A DNA stretch of 49,985 nt from an uncultured Alphaproteobacteria bacterium (GTDB taxonomy: Bacteria; Pseudomonadota; Alphaproteobacteria; Caulobacterales; Hyphomonadaceae), in NCBI GenBank assembly GCA_903842595.1, contig CAIMMO010000210.1, positions 1-49,985 of the forward strand, read 5' to 3'. Below the pieces are notes generated by a model. The model was not told the origin of the DNA. It saw only the letters and a program-made list of their open reading frames with translations, and did no database searches. Positions 17,150 through 25,770 of the stretch are shown here, piece by piece (positions within the stretch are counted from its first letter, which is position 1; every line of letters starts with the position of its first letter). The translations under genes were made by a program, and so were the position numbers.

Positions 17150-19831
17150 CTAGAATTTGGTGCCGAGGGTCACAAGAACCGTCCGGGGCGCGGCGATCCC
17201 GAATGTGCGGGCTGCGCCGGTACGGGCGTTGACAACCGTCGGGTTGGGATTCACGTCGGCGATCGTCTGGGCGTTGGTGCCTGACGAAATATTGATGCCG
17301 TACACCTCGTCCGTCAGGTTGGTGATGTTGAGCTGCAGGTAGGCGTCCTCGATCGGAACGAAGCTGGCCATGTCGAAGCGGGCGTCGAAGTCGACCGTCG
17401 TGTAGGACGGCAGGACTTCGTCGTTGACGTCCGTTGTAAAGCGCTCTTCGACAAACTTGGCCTGGAGGCCGAAGGACAGGAGCTCGTTGACATCCCAGTC
17501 CGCGCGGGCGGTGTACATCCACTCCGGTGTTTCAACAACGCGCTTGTCCTTTGTGGGAAGGATCAGCGCGTAGCGCGTGCCGGCGGTGGCGGCCGAGCAT
17601 CCGTTCGTAAACGGAGCTATTGTCTGGCAGGTGAAGGATCCGACGATCTGGTCTTCCTGCAGGCGAGCGTCCGTATAGGTGGTGGAGCCATAGAGCGCGA
17701 ACGCGTCGGTGACCTGCCAGCCGATCGAGCCTTCGAAGCCCTTGGTCTCAACCTGGCCGACGTTGCGGTCGATCGTGGTGTTGAATGTGGGCGATGACGG
17801 GTCGTTGTCGAGGCTGGAAACAACGCGATTGCTGTATTCGTTCTGATAGATCGAAGCAGAGGCGACGACGTCGCCGGTCGTGAAGCGGTAGCCGAGTTCG
17901 TAGTTCTTGCTCAGTTCCGGCTCGACGTCGTTGAACGCGATCGGTTGTGTTGTTGTCGCAGTCGCCAGGCGGAAGCCCGAGTAAAGGTTGTCGGTCCGCG
18001 GCACGGCAATCTGCTCGGAGTAGCTTGCGTAGACCTTGCTATCCCCGAAGCTGTAGCCAACCGAAAGGTTCGGAAGGACTTTCTCGTAAGTGAACTCTGC
18101 CTTGAATGGTGCCACATACTGGGCTGTGTCGCCGGCAAACTGGACATTGCCGTTTGCGAGCGTCGCAGAGATCGCTTGCGTTGTGCAGAGAACATTCGTC
18201 GTGCCGTTTGACGTGTAGCAGTACTGATTGAGTTCCCGCTTGAACTGCGGCGCGCGGGCGCCGACCGCGACCGACAGCGCGTCGTCGAAGAACGACCCGA
18301 AGTAATCGAGCGAGATCTGGTTGAGGATGGCCAGCGAGAAGCGGTCGCGCGAGCGATAGAAGGAGCCATCAAGGCCTTTCACGCGCAGCGCATCATTGCC
18401 CCAGCCCTGCTTGCCGCCGTAAACTTCGGCCGGCAGCGTCTTGGCGCCAAGGTCCGTTGCTTCGCCGGTCTGGCGGTGACGTCCGTAGTCATTGGTATAG
18501 GACAGCCGGACCTGGTTGCTGTCATCGACCTTCCAGATCAGAGAAGCCAGCACGCCGTAGCGGCGCGTATTGGTGTTCGACGGTGTATAAAGCGCAGCTG
18601 TGTCGCAGCTGTCGCCGTCGCCGTTGAGATCAACACCGGTCTGGAACACGGTCGCGTTGGTGCAAAGCACCTGTCCCGGGCCCGTTCCGATGGTAGTGTT
18701 GTTGGCGTTGGTCTGGTCAAGACGATTGTCACGCTCGGAAATGGTCGTGTAGCCGCCGCCGTTCGCCATAACGTACTGGAAAGACGGATCAACCGTCAGG
18801 GTGAGATTGTCAGTCAGATCAAAGCTGGAGTTGATGCGGATGTTGCCCGTGTCTGACGGATTGATCCGAATGCCGTAAAAGTTCGTGCAGCTTCCCGTTC
18901 CAGTGATGAGGTCTGCGCGTTCAAATGTCGAGCCGGTGTTCTCGTTCTGGGCGACGCCGTTCACGCCAGCGGGGGGCGAGCAGGAACCGTCATTCTCGGG
19001 GAAGGGCCCGCCTGCATTGAGCAGAGCAAGATTGGCGAAGTTGTTGTAGAAGGCGTTGCGGTTGCGGTTGTAGTGGGCCGCAATCGAGATGAAGTCCCGA
19101 CCGTTCAGCGGCTGGTAAACCTTGGCGTTGACCTGCTGCTTTTCAAGCGAGCCAGGACCTTTGAACTTCTCATACTCGGTGAGCGATGCGGAAACATAGG
19201 CCTTGGTGCCCCAGGGACCGATCTCGCCGCTGTCTACGCGTGCGAACACGCGGCCATAAGAATGCTCGCCGGCCGAGCCGACGACCTGTGCGCCGAACTC
19301 ATCGTCGGGGATTGCCGACACGTAGTTGATGATGCCGCCGATCGCCGCTGCGGTCGGGCTGTCCACGTCGGTCGTGCCCTGGTTGACCGAGGCTTGCTTG
19401 ATCAGTTCGGAGTCGAGCTGCTGGTTGGTGAAGGTGGCGTAGTTTCCGGTGTCATTGAGCGGCACGCCGTCAAAGGCGAGACCGACGCGGTTGCCGTCAA
19501 AGCCGCGGAGACGGATGTTGCCGCCCGAGTTGCCGTAGGGGTCCGAGTTGGTGAAGTTGATACCGGGTGTGATGTTCAGCGACTGAATGACGGTCTGGCC
19601 GGGGTTCTGGCGCTTGATGAATTCCTCGTCGATGGTCGAGCGGGTCTTGTCGACTTCCTGAGCGACGGCTGCGCCTGCGGTCTGCGGACCAACGCTGCCG
19701 GTTACAACGACAACGTCTGCCCGGTCCTCGGCGGCGCGCGTTCCGGTCGACTGGGCGTTAGCGACCCCGCCAGCAAAGGCAGTGCCGACAAGCGCTGTCG
19801 TCGCCAGAAAGGCGAACTTTCTCGTAAACAT
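17150..19831 (-). CDS. TonB-dependent outer membrane receptor
   Basis: An 893-residue outer membrane transporter. It starts with a signal peptide (FTRKFAFLATTALVGTAFAGG, cleavage near VANA-Q), then VVVVTGS as TonB-box-like sequence, a plug domain (about 65-190: TVIQSLNITPGINF, GNIRLRGFDGNRVGLAFDGVPLND) and a long beta-barrel ending in a C-terminal Phe (LVTLGTKF). ATG 19831 has GAGGGG 9 nt upstream; an upstream ATG was rejected. Two Cys-bearing loops (CSPPAGVNG, DGDSCDTAALY) are visible in the extracellular part. The ligand cannot be told: no siderophore, sugar or B12 gene adjoins. The plug and GNYATFTNQQLD segment are typical of the large Caulobacterales receptors, many of them substrate-unknown. 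Confidence 0.93.
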   Translation of the reverse strand: MFTRKFAFLATTALVGTAFAGGVANAQSTGTRAAEDRADVVVVTGSVGPQTAGAAVAQEVDKTRSTIDEEFIKRQNPGQTVIQSLNITPGINFTNSDPYGNSGGNIRLRGFDGNRVGLAFDGVPLNDTGNYATFTNQQLDSELIKQASVNQGTTDVDSPTAAAIGGIINYVSAIPDDEFGAQVVGSAGEHSYGRVFARVDSGEIGPWGTKAYVSASLTEYEKFKGPGSLEKQQVNAKVYQPLNGRDFISIAAHYNRNRNAFYNNFANLALLNAGGPFPENDGSCSPPAGVNGVAQNENTGSTFERADLITGTGSCTNFYGIRINPSDTGNIRINSSFDLTDNLTLTVDPSFQYVMANGGGYTTISERDNRLDQTNANNTTIGTGPGQVLCTNATVFQTGVDLNGDGDSCDTAALYTPSNTNTRRYGVLASLIWKVDDSNQVRLSYTNDYGRHRQTGEATDLGAKTLPAEVYGGKQGWGNDALRVKGLDGSFYRSRDRFSLAILNQISLDYFGSFFDDALSVAVGARAPQFKRELNQYCYTSNGTTNVLCTTQAISATLANGNVQFAGDTAQYVAPFKAEFTYEKVLPNLSVGYSFGDSKVYASYSEQIAVPRTDNLYSGFRLATATTTQPIAFNDVEPELSKNYELGYRFTTGDVVASASIYQNEYSNRVVSSLDNDPSSPTFNTTIDRNVGQVETKGFEGSIGWQVTDAFALYGSTTYTDARLQEDQIVGSFTCQTIAPFTNGCSAATAGTRYALILPTKDKRVVETPEWMYTARADWDVNELLSFGLQAKFVEERFTTDVNDEVLPSYTTVDFDARFDMASFVPIEDAYLQLNITNLTDEVYGINISSGTNAQTIADVNPNPTVVNARTGAARTFGIAAPRTVLVTLGTKF

Positions 19832-20181
19832 TTTTGCAGACCCCTCGATCAATTCAGCTGAAATATCGGCGCCGCGACGCCCGTGCGTTGCACTGCATGC
19901 TAATGCACGCCTTACCGCCGGGGCATAAAGATCGATCTAGAAGGTTTGGTGACACCTGTGCCGGTTCGGCGATCTGTGTATCACCAAAGACACGCTCTTG
20001 CCGTCAGACTAACCAAGTCGCCGTCTCACGCCCGCGGGCTGACGTAGCGGAGGTGCGACACCTGCGCCTGTGAGCAAACTGTGGAGAGATTTTCACATGC
20101 GATTCGGGGTTTCTGGGCGGCGGCCTTGTTCCCCGGCGTCGAGGTGATAGAGCGCGTCTCGCGCGAACGTCCGGATTTACC
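19832..20181. other. intergenic region with a long inverted repeat
   Basis: The region between the divergent TonB receptor and agmatine deiminase genes. It carries an exact inverted repeat TTTGGTGA (19945-19952) and TCACCAAA (19981-19988), with extra pairing from AC and GT next to the arms. I see no gene, no clear Fur box and no T-run. Both promoters should lie here. Confidence 0.4.
19945..19988. repeat. inverted repeat TTTGGTGA / TCACCAAA
   Basis: Two exact 8-nt arms 28 nt apart, about 115 nt upstream of the receptor start and 195 nt upstream of aguA. The spacing is too wide for one simple dimer operator but would suit two half-sites, a looped site or an RNA stem in the receptor leader. Confidence 0.4.
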
Positions 20182-21195
20182 ATGACCGACAAGATCCTCC
20201 ACCCTCCCGCCGAATGGTCGCCGCACAGCGCTATCTGGACCGCGTGGCCCGCGGACGAGGAGCTATGGCTCGACGATCTGTCGCCTGCGCAGGCGGAGGT
20301 CGCAGCGATGGTTCGCGCACTTGTGGCGCCGGGGCCGGATGGCAAGCCGGGCGACACCGTGCGCGTGCTGGTCAACGGGCCGACGGCGATGCTGTCGGCG
20401 GAGAAGGCGATTGGCGAGATCGCGGAGCTGGTGGATGCGCAGTATGGCGACATCTGGCTGCGCGACACGGGGCCGGTGTTCTATTCGGCGGACCGCTGCG
20501 CGCTGTTCACCTTCAATGGCTGGGGCGGCAAATATGTCCTTGATCATGACGACACGATCGGCGCGTTTGTCGCCATCGAGGCCGGCGCTGATGCGACGCG
20601 CTGGCATCGCGTGCTCGAGGGCGGGGCGGTGGACTGGGATGGAGAGGGGACGATCCTCACGACCAGGGAATGCCTGCTGAACCCGAACCGCAATCCGCTG
20701 ATGACGCCGGATGATGTGCGCGGCCTGCTCGGCGATGCGTTGGGCGCGCGCGCGGTGATCTGGATCGAGCGCGGGCTGCTGAACGATCACACCGATGGGC
20801 ATGTCGACAATATCGCGCGTTTCGTGGCGCCGGGCGTCGTGGTGTGCCAGGCGCCGGCGGATACGGACGATCCGCATGCCGAGCGGCTCAACGAGATTGC
20901 CGCGTTCCTGAAGGGGCAGCGCGATGCGCGGGGACGTCTGCTGCAGGTCATCCAGATCCCGTCACCGGGACGTGTCGAGGACGAGGATGGAGACCCTGTG
21001 CCGGCGAGCCACATGAATTTCATCATCGGCAATGCGACGGTGGTGGTGCCAACCTATGGCACGGCGACCGCCCGGGCTGCGGTGGATGCCCTGAAGCCGC
21101 TGTTCCCGGGACGCAATGTCGTGGGCCTGCCGTCGAACCATATCCTGACGGGCGGCGGCTCGTTCCACTGCATCACGCAACAGCAGCCGGCCTAG
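20182..21195 (+). CDS. aguA: agmatine deiminase
   Basis: Converts agmatine to N-carbamoylputrescine and ammonia. The 337-residue protein carries the guanidino-group-modifying fold: GDIWLRDTGP, LEGGAVDWDGEGT, the HTDGHVDN catalytic histidine/aspartate block, and GGGSFHCITQQ with the nucleophile Cys330. The next gene, 9 nt on, encodes the enzyme for the following step, so together they make putrescine from arginine-derived agmatine. No arginine decarboxylase is in the window. The start MTDKILHPPAEWSPH is typical for the family. Confidence 0.96.
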   Translation: MTDKILHPPAEWSPHSAIWTAWPADEELWLDDLSPAQAEVAAMVRALVAPGPDGKPGDTVRVLVNGPTAMLSAEKAIGEIAELVDAQYGDIWLRDTGPVFYSADRCALFTFNGWGGKYVLDHDDTIGAFVAIEAGADATRWHRVLEGGAVDWDGEGTILTTRECLLNPNRNPLMTPDDVRGLLGDALGARAVIWIERGLLNDHTDGHVDNIARFVAPGVVVCQAPADTDDPHAERLNEIAAFLKGQRDARGRLLQVIQIPSPGRVEDEDGDPVPASHMNFIIGNATVVVPTYGTATARAAVDALKPLFPGRNVVGLPSNHILTGGGSFHCITQQQPA

Positions 21196-21204
21196 GAGGC
21201 GTTC

Positions 21205-22068
21205 ATGGCGCGCAAGATCACGCTTGCTGTCCTGCAGACGGCGTTGAGCGACGATACGGAGACGAACATCCAGCGCGTGAGCGAACTGGTGAGGGAAGCG
21301 GCAGCCAGGGGCGCTGACGTCATCCTGCCGTCCGAGCTTTTCGAGGGACACTATTTCTGCACGTCGCAGGAGGAGTCGAACTTCGCGCGCGCGCATGCGT
21401 GGCGCGACAGCCCGGCCGTGAAGGCGATGGCAAGGCTGGCGGGCGAGCTTGGCGTCGTGATCCCGGTCTCTGTCTTCGAGAAGGCGGGGCCGGCCTATTT
21501 CAACTCTGTCGTCATGGCGGATGCGGATGGATCGCTGATGGGCGTCTATCGCAAGTCGCACATTCCGGACGGGCCGGGCTATCAGGAGAAATACTACTTC
21601 CGGCCCGGCGACACGGGTTTCAAGGTCTGGAAGACCAGGAAGGGCATGATCGGCGTCGGGATCTGCTGGGACCAGTGGTTCCCGGAAACCGCGCGCGCGA
21701 TGGCTCTGATGGGCGCGGATGTGCTGCTCTATCCAACCGCCATCGGCACCGAGCCGCATGATGCGAGCCTCGATACCGCCGCGCGCTGGCGCCGGGCGAT
21801 GCTGGGCCATGCCGTGTCGAACGTGACGCCGGTGGCGGCGGCCAACCGCGTGGGCAACGAGAACGGGCAGGTGTTTTACGGAACCTCTTTCATCTCCGAC
21901 CACACCGGCGAGATCATCGGCGACCTGGATCGCAAGCAGGAGGGCGTCGTGGTCGCGACCATCGATATGGATGAGGTCGATCGCGCGCGCGCTGCGTGGG
22001 GGTTCTTCCGGGATCGTCGAACGGATCTTTATGGCGCACTTACGGCCCCCTTGTCGGACCGCGGCTGA
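21205..22068 (+). CDS. aguB: N-carbamoylputrescine amidase
   Basis: A nitrilase-superfamily amidohydrolase of 287 residues, which hydrolyses N-carbamoylputrescine to putrescine, CO2 and ammonia. The Glu-Lys-Cys triad is present: Glu44 (LPSELFEGHYFC), Lys117 (YRKSHIP) and Cys154 (GVGICWDQWFPE), with YPTAIGTEP downstream as in AguB enzymes. A strong ribosome site (AGGAGG, 5 nt spacing) precedes the ATG. It follows aguA by 9 nt and precedes murI by 9 nt, so the three genes look like one operon. Confidence 0.96.
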   Translation: MARKITLAVLQTALSDDTETNIQRVSELVREAAARGADVILPSELFEGHYFCTSQEESNFARAHAWRDSPAVKAMARLAGELGVVIPVSVFEKAGPAYFNSVVMADADGSLMGVYRKSHIPDGPGYQEKYYFRPGDTGFKVWKTRKGMIGVGICWDQWFPETARAMALMGADVLLYPTAIGTEPHDASLDTAARWRRAMLGHAVSNVTPVAAANRVGNENGQVFYGTSFISDHTGEIIGDLDRKQEGVVVATIDMDEVDRARAAWGFFRDRRTDLYGALTAPLSDRG

Positions 22069-22077
22069 GCGCCTGGC

Positions 22078-22866
22078 ATGACCCGGGCGCTCGTCTTCGA
22101 CTCGGGAGTTGGCGGGCTCACGATTGCCGACGCACTGCGGAAGGCTGCACCGGACTGGCTTGTGGACTATGCAGCCGACAGCGGCTTCTTTCCCTATGGC
22201 GTGAAGTCGGACGAGGAATTGCGCGAACGGCTGCCGCGCCTGTGCGCGGCGCTCGTTGATCACGCAAAGCCCGATGTGCTGGTGATCGCGTGCAACACCG
22301 CGTCCACGCTGTCGCTTGTTGATATCCGGGAGCGGGTGAAGGTTCCGGTCGTCGGCACCGTTCCGGCGATAAAGCCGGCGGCGGAACAGACGAAGACAGG
22401 CGTCATCGGGATTCTTGCGACACCGGGAACCGTGCGCCGCGCCTATCTCGACGATCTTGAGCGCCAGTTTGCAGTCGGGAAGACGGTGATCCGGCGGGGA
22501 TCGGCCGGGTTGGTCGATATCGCCGAACGCGCTGTTCGCGGGCAGGCGATCGACCAGGAGCAGGTCGCCTATGCGGTCAAGCCGATGTTCGATCCACCGG
22601 ATGGGCCGCGCATCGATATCGTCGTCCTGGCATGCACGCACTTTCCGCTGATCCGCGAGGCAATTGCCGCAGCCTGTCCGCCGGGCGTGCGGTTGATCGA
22701 TACGGGCGAGGCGGTGGCGCGTCAGGCGGTGCGGGTGGCGCCGCAGACCAGGCGACCGGAAGGGGAGGCGATCGCTTATGTAACAGGCGGTACAGCCAAC
22801 AAGGCGGCGATGACCCCTGCATTCGCGCGTTTCGGCTATGCGCAAATCGAGGTCATTGACGTCTGA
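22078..22866 (+). CDS. murI: glutamate racemase
   Basis: Cofactor-independent racemase giving D-glutamate for peptidoglycan; 262 residues. Motifs: VFDSGVGGLT (Asp8-Ser9), ACNTAST with Cys72 and ACTHFPL with Cys186, the two catalytic cysteines. It lies 9 nt after aguB in what looks like a shared transcript, an unusual company for murI. Its product D-Glu would also be a possible substrate for the Mur-ligase-like protein encoded on the opposite strand nearby, but that is speculation. Confidence 0.95.
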   Translation: MTRALVFDSGVGGLTIADALRKAAPDWLVDYAADSGFFPYGVKSDEELRERLPRLCAALVDHAKPDVLVIACNTASTLSLVDIRERVKVPVVGTVPAIKPAAEQTKTGVIGILATPGTVRRAYLDDLERQFAVGKTVIRRGSAGLVDIAERAVRGQAIDQEQVAYAVKPMFDPPDGPRIDIVVLACTHFPLIREAIAAACPPGVRLIDTGEAVARQAVRVAPQTRRPEGEAIAYVTGGTANKAAMTPAFARFGYAQIEVIDV

Positions 22867-22877
22867 CCCCGGCGCGG

Positions 22878-23033
22878 ATGGAACAAACAGCCCTGCTTGT
22901 CGCTGGCCCAAGGAGTTGGCGCATTGAGGATGACTTTCTCGTGCTCGACTGGCGCGAGAGCGATGGGCCGGAAGTGGCGCCAGGCGCCATCGAGAGTGTT
23001 GGCTCTCGCCCGCTCAAGCGGCTGGTCGCGTGA
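22878..23033 (+). CDS. possible 51-residue small protein
   Basis: A short frame 11 nt after murI, starting METALL-like (MEQTALLVAGPRSW) and ending PLKRLVA. It is acidic in the middle (IEDDFLVLDWRESDGPEV), has no signal or membrane segment, and its codons look normal for this genome. The start lies close behind murI and could be read by coupling; I see only weak ribosome-site sequence. Frames on the other strand also stay open here. Unrecognised and uncertain; the rest of the gap to 23139 holds nothing else I can support. Confidence 0.3.
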   Translation: MEQTALLVAGPRSWRIEDDFLVLDWRESDGPEVAPGAIESVGSRPLKRLVA

Positions 23034-23139
23034 CAGCGACGCAGCACGATCCGCCGGCGCCCCGCTCCATCGGGTGTCGCCTGCACGATCAGGATACCGC
23101 TCGGCAAGCGCGTGAATGCGACGGTCGCTCAGGACTGAG

Positions 23140-24450
23140 CTAGAGAAAGTCGATTTCGCGTGGGTCGCCGCCTTCCCAGGCGCGCTGGATTTCTGCTGCC
23201 AGGAATAACCCGCCAAGCGCAACGACCGAGAGGCCGTCGCGTTGTGCGCGTTCGCGGGCCATGATGGCGGCGCTTGCTGTGTCCGGCGCCAGGGTGACGT
23301 CCTGCGCATGTTGCCTGAAGATCGCCTCGAACAGTCCGGTGTCGGCGCCGGATCTGCTCGCACGGGTCAGGATGAAATGGTCGAAGCGGCTGGCGACGAT
23401 CTCGGAAATCGCAGCGACTTCCTTCGACGACGACACGCCGAAGACGACGAGCGTGCGGTCCCGCGGCGAGACGTCGAGGAAGGTGCGTGTAACGGCGTCG
23501 AGCGCGCGGGGCGTGTGGCCGACATCGATCCAGAGGTCGGGTGAGGTTGAGACCTTTTCGAGCCTTCCGGGCCACCGCGTACGTCCAAGAGCGGCGAGCA
23601 TGGCGAAGTGGCGTTCGGCATTTTCCTCCGGCTTGAAGCCGAGCCAGATTTCGGCGGCGCGGAGCGCTGTGATCGCGTTGTGGACCTGATGGGTTCCGGG
23701 GAGCTTGAGGCGCACGGGCTGGTCCGCTGCTGGCGCGACGGCGGAAAAGCCATAGTTGAAGCGTGCGCCCTTGTGGGTGTTGACGATGCCTGTGACGCGA
23801 CGGCTGGCGAGCGCTGGGAGCGTGGCCCTGCCCGCCAGACCAGCGAAAGCGGCGATGCGGTGGGCGAGGGGCTCCGGGATTGAAGGGGAGAGTATCACGC
23901 ACCCGCCGGGCGCGAGCGCGTCGACCTTGTCGTAGGCGATGAGCTCTTCTGTCCCCCCCAGGAGCTCGGTGTGTTCAAGGTCGATCGAGGTAAGCACCGA
24001 TACGCTGGCGCGCACCGTGCGGACAGGATCGTACCGGCCGCCGATGCCAGCCTCCCAGACGATGGCATCGGGCTTTGTTTCCTGGAACCACAGGATGGCG
24101 GTCAGGAACAGGAATTCGAAACCACCCATGCGATCGCCCTCGGGCAGCGAGCGATTGAAGGCGAGGACAATCTCGGCAAGGCGGTCGAAGTCTTCCTTCG
24201 CGATCGGCGTGTCCCCGAGCGTGAAGCGCTCGCGAACGTCGAACAGGTGGGGCGAGGTGAAGCAGCCGACCTTCAGTCCGGCAGCCTCGATCACTGAGGT
24301 CATGAAGCGCGCGGTCGAGCCTTTGCCGTTGGTGCCGGTGACGGCGATCGAGCGGCGAGCCAGGCCGGCGCGGTCGATCCGATGCGTCTGGTAGAATCGT
24401 TCAAGGCGATGAAGCGCGATGCCGTCGCCGAATTTCGGAAGGCCAAACAT
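23140..24450 (-). CDS. FolC-like Mur ligase (divergent folylpolyglutamate synthase family)
   Basis: About 436 residues of the Mur ligase superfamily, closest by eye to FolC. The P-loop is VTGTNGKGST, followed by TSPHLFDVRERF and EAGIGGRYDP. Two places depart from ordinary FolC: GIGGRYDPVRTV instead of GLGGRLDATNV, and LIAYDKVDALAPGG instead of the REKAGI box, although the lysine that is carbamylated in FolC (here in YDK) is kept. Ligase domain motifs include THQVHNAITALRA, WIDVGHTPRAL and VVFGVSSSKEV. It starts inside the stop of the upstream ATP-grasp gene (TGATG), so the two are translationally coupled; an alternative GTG start at 24465 gives a 16-nt overlap. It may be the housekeeping FolC or a paralog joining an amino acid to another substrate; the ATP-grasp partner favours the second. 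Confidence 0.75.
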   Translation of the reverse strand: MFGLPKFGDGIALHRLERFYQTHRIDRAGLARRSIAVTGTNGKGSTARFMTSVIEAAGLKVGCFTSPHLFDVRERFTLGDTPIAKEDFDRLAEIVLAFNRSLPEGDRMGGFEFLFLTAILWFQETKPDAIVWEAGIGGRYDPVRTVRASVSVLTSIDLEHTELLGGTEELIAYDKVDALAPGGCVILSPSIPEPLAHRIAAFAGLAGRATLPALASRRVTGIVNTHKGARFNYGFSAVAPAADQPVRLKLPGTHQVHNAITALRAAEIWLGFKPEENAERHFAMLAALGRTRWPGRLEKVSTSPDLWIDVGHTPRALDAVTRTFLDVSPRDRTLVVFGVSSSKEVAAISEIVASRFDHFILTRASRSGADTGLFEAIFRQHAQDVTLAPDTASAAIMARERAQRDGLSVVALGGLFLAAEIQRAWEGGDPREIDFL

Positions 24451-25421
24451 CAGCTGCCCAGGCACGCGTTCAACATGGATACCCAGATAGCACGGATCAG
24501 GTCGGTTCGCCCTGCAAGTTCGAGTGTTCGCAGGCCGGGATTGCCGTTCACTTCGATCACAACAGGATCGGAGAAATCGCGCGCAGTGGAAAGGTCAAAC
24601 ATGTCGACCGCGCCGATCCTGAGGCCAAGCGCCTGAACGGCAGTCACTGCGAGGCGGGCGAGGGTGGGCGGCGGCTGGTCGCTCACATGCTCGACGGCGC
24701 CGGCGGCGCTGAGATTGCGGCGGCCGGGGAGCGCGAGTCGTCCGCCGACGGGGAGGATTTCAGCTGGGTCGCGCCCGGCGAGGACGGCTGCTGGAAGTGG
24801 AGAGACGCCCTCGCGGGAGACCGCAGCGTTGAGCGCAGACAGGAGGTCGGACAGAGCAGACCGCCCATCGCCGATGAGAGACGGGCTGGACTTGGTGGAA
24901 TGGAACATCGCGCGCCCATCCTGCACGAAGATGCGGTGTTCATCGCCGCTCAGGACGGGTTCGATGAGGAAGGATTCGAAATCGAGGGCGAGACGCTTCG
25001 CATAGTCGTCGAGAGCGTCGGAATCGCGGACGACCTCGGCAAAAGTACCGCGCGAGCCGTGATTGGGTTTTGCGAAGACCGGGTAGCCTATCTTGGCGGC
25101 GAAGCGATGCGCGTCGGCCAGTTCATGCCCCGGTGAGCGCAGAGCGATGCGGCGGGTATGCGCGAAGAACAGTCCCCCGGGAATCACGGGCACGCCAGCT
25201 GCAGCGATCACTGCTTTTGTGTGCTGCTTGTCGCGCGAGATGGTGAAGGCCGTCGCGCTGTTCGTTGGATAGGCGCAGATATTGCCCCCGCCGCCGAGCA
25301 GGAATTTCTCTCCGTGCGAGATACGGAAGAGATAGCCCTCGCCGCGGTCGAGATCCTCGAAGCGGGCGCCGATCGCCTCTGCGGCGTCGCGTGCATAGCG
25401 GGTGGAATCCGGGATCGGCAT
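24450..25421 (-). CDS. ATP-grasp ligase, cyanophycin-synthetase-like
   Basis: A 323-residue ATP-grasp protein. By eye it matches the ATP-grasp module of cyanophycin synthetase and GshF: an N-terminal stretch GYLFRISHGEKFL then SATAFTISRDKQHTKAVI (DK..TK.ll box) and AGVPVIPGG; KPNHGSRG; SGDEHRIFVQDGRAMF; SLIGDGRSALSDLL (compare GDG..TI.EL); NLSAAGAVEHVSD; and the metal-binding VIEVNGNPGL near the end. Such domains form acylphosphates and couple them to amines. Unlike CphA it lacks the N-terminal domain and the fused C-terminal Mur ligase, but a Mur-ligase gene follows with a 1-nt overlap. There is no strong ribosome site before ATG 25421; a TGCTAAAT close upstream could be an extended -10, leaving a very short leader. 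Confidence 0.78.
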   Translation of the reverse strand: MPIPDSTRYARDAAEAIGARFEDLDRGEGYLFRISHGEKFLLGGGGNICAYPTNSATAFTISRDKQHTKAVIAAAGVPVIPGGLFFAHTRRIALRSPGHELADAHRFAAKIGYPVFAKPNHGSRGTFAEVVRDSDALDDYAKRLALDFESFLIEPVLSGDEHRIFVQDGRAMFHSTKSSPSLIGDGRSALSDLLSALNAAVSREGVSPLPAAVLAGRDPAEILPVGGRLALPGRRNLSAAGAVEHVSDQPPPTLARLAVTAVQALGLRIGAVDMFDLSTARDFSDPVVIEVNGNPGLRTLELAGRTDLIRAIWVSMLNACLGS

Positions 25422-25572
25422 GAACCGGATTTAGCAGGGTCGTCGCGCTGGCGATACGGTCAGCAGGGGCGAGCAGTGGTCATCATCGCGCACGGCGGCT
25501 GCGGCGGCGGGTCTGGTTCCGGCCGAACGGCAGCGCACGGCCGCGCCGGCGACGCCCAATCATGCGCGGGCG

Positions 25573-25743
25573 ATGGATGATCTGCGCACGCGCGAAGGCC
25601 AGGCCGAGGTCGGCCGCAATGCGCGCGACGTGCTGAAGCCGATCGAGAACCGCAGTCCTGACGCGGCTGCCGCGGCGGCGGAGCGGATTTTGCGCCGGCA
25701 TGCGGAGCGGACGATCGTCAGGCGGCAGCCCCAGCCGGCGTGA
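25573..25743 (+). CDS. possible small protein or remnant
   Basis: The frame from ATG 25573 encodes 56 residues (MDDLRTREGQAEVGRNARDV then a Pro and Ala/Arg-rich tail). The same frame is open back to 25435 with protein-like Ala/Arg-rich sequence but no ATG, GTG or TTG, so the true start is either here or lost. No good ribosome site. It sits between the divergent start of the ATP-grasp gene and the end of an M13 peptidase gene. Unrecognised; equally likely to be a decayed gene. Confidence 0.3.
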   Translation: MDDLRTREGQAEVGRNARDVLKPIENRSPDAAAAAAERILRRHAERTIVRRQPQPA

Positions 25744-25770
25744 GCAGCCGGAGCGTGCTCACTGCCTTCG

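Noticed and set aside
19880..19910. Fur box upstream of the TonB receptor
   Set aside because: TGCA-rich sequence there is asymmetric about its centre and does not fit the TTGC..GCAA pattern.
20962..22911. 649-residue minus-strand frame across aguB and murI
   Set aside because: Arg/His-rich shadow of three recognised genes on the plus strand.
22836..23363. 175-residue minus-strand frame between murI and the FolC-like gene
   Set aside because: Overlaps the ends of both genes, low-complexity composition, no ribosome site.
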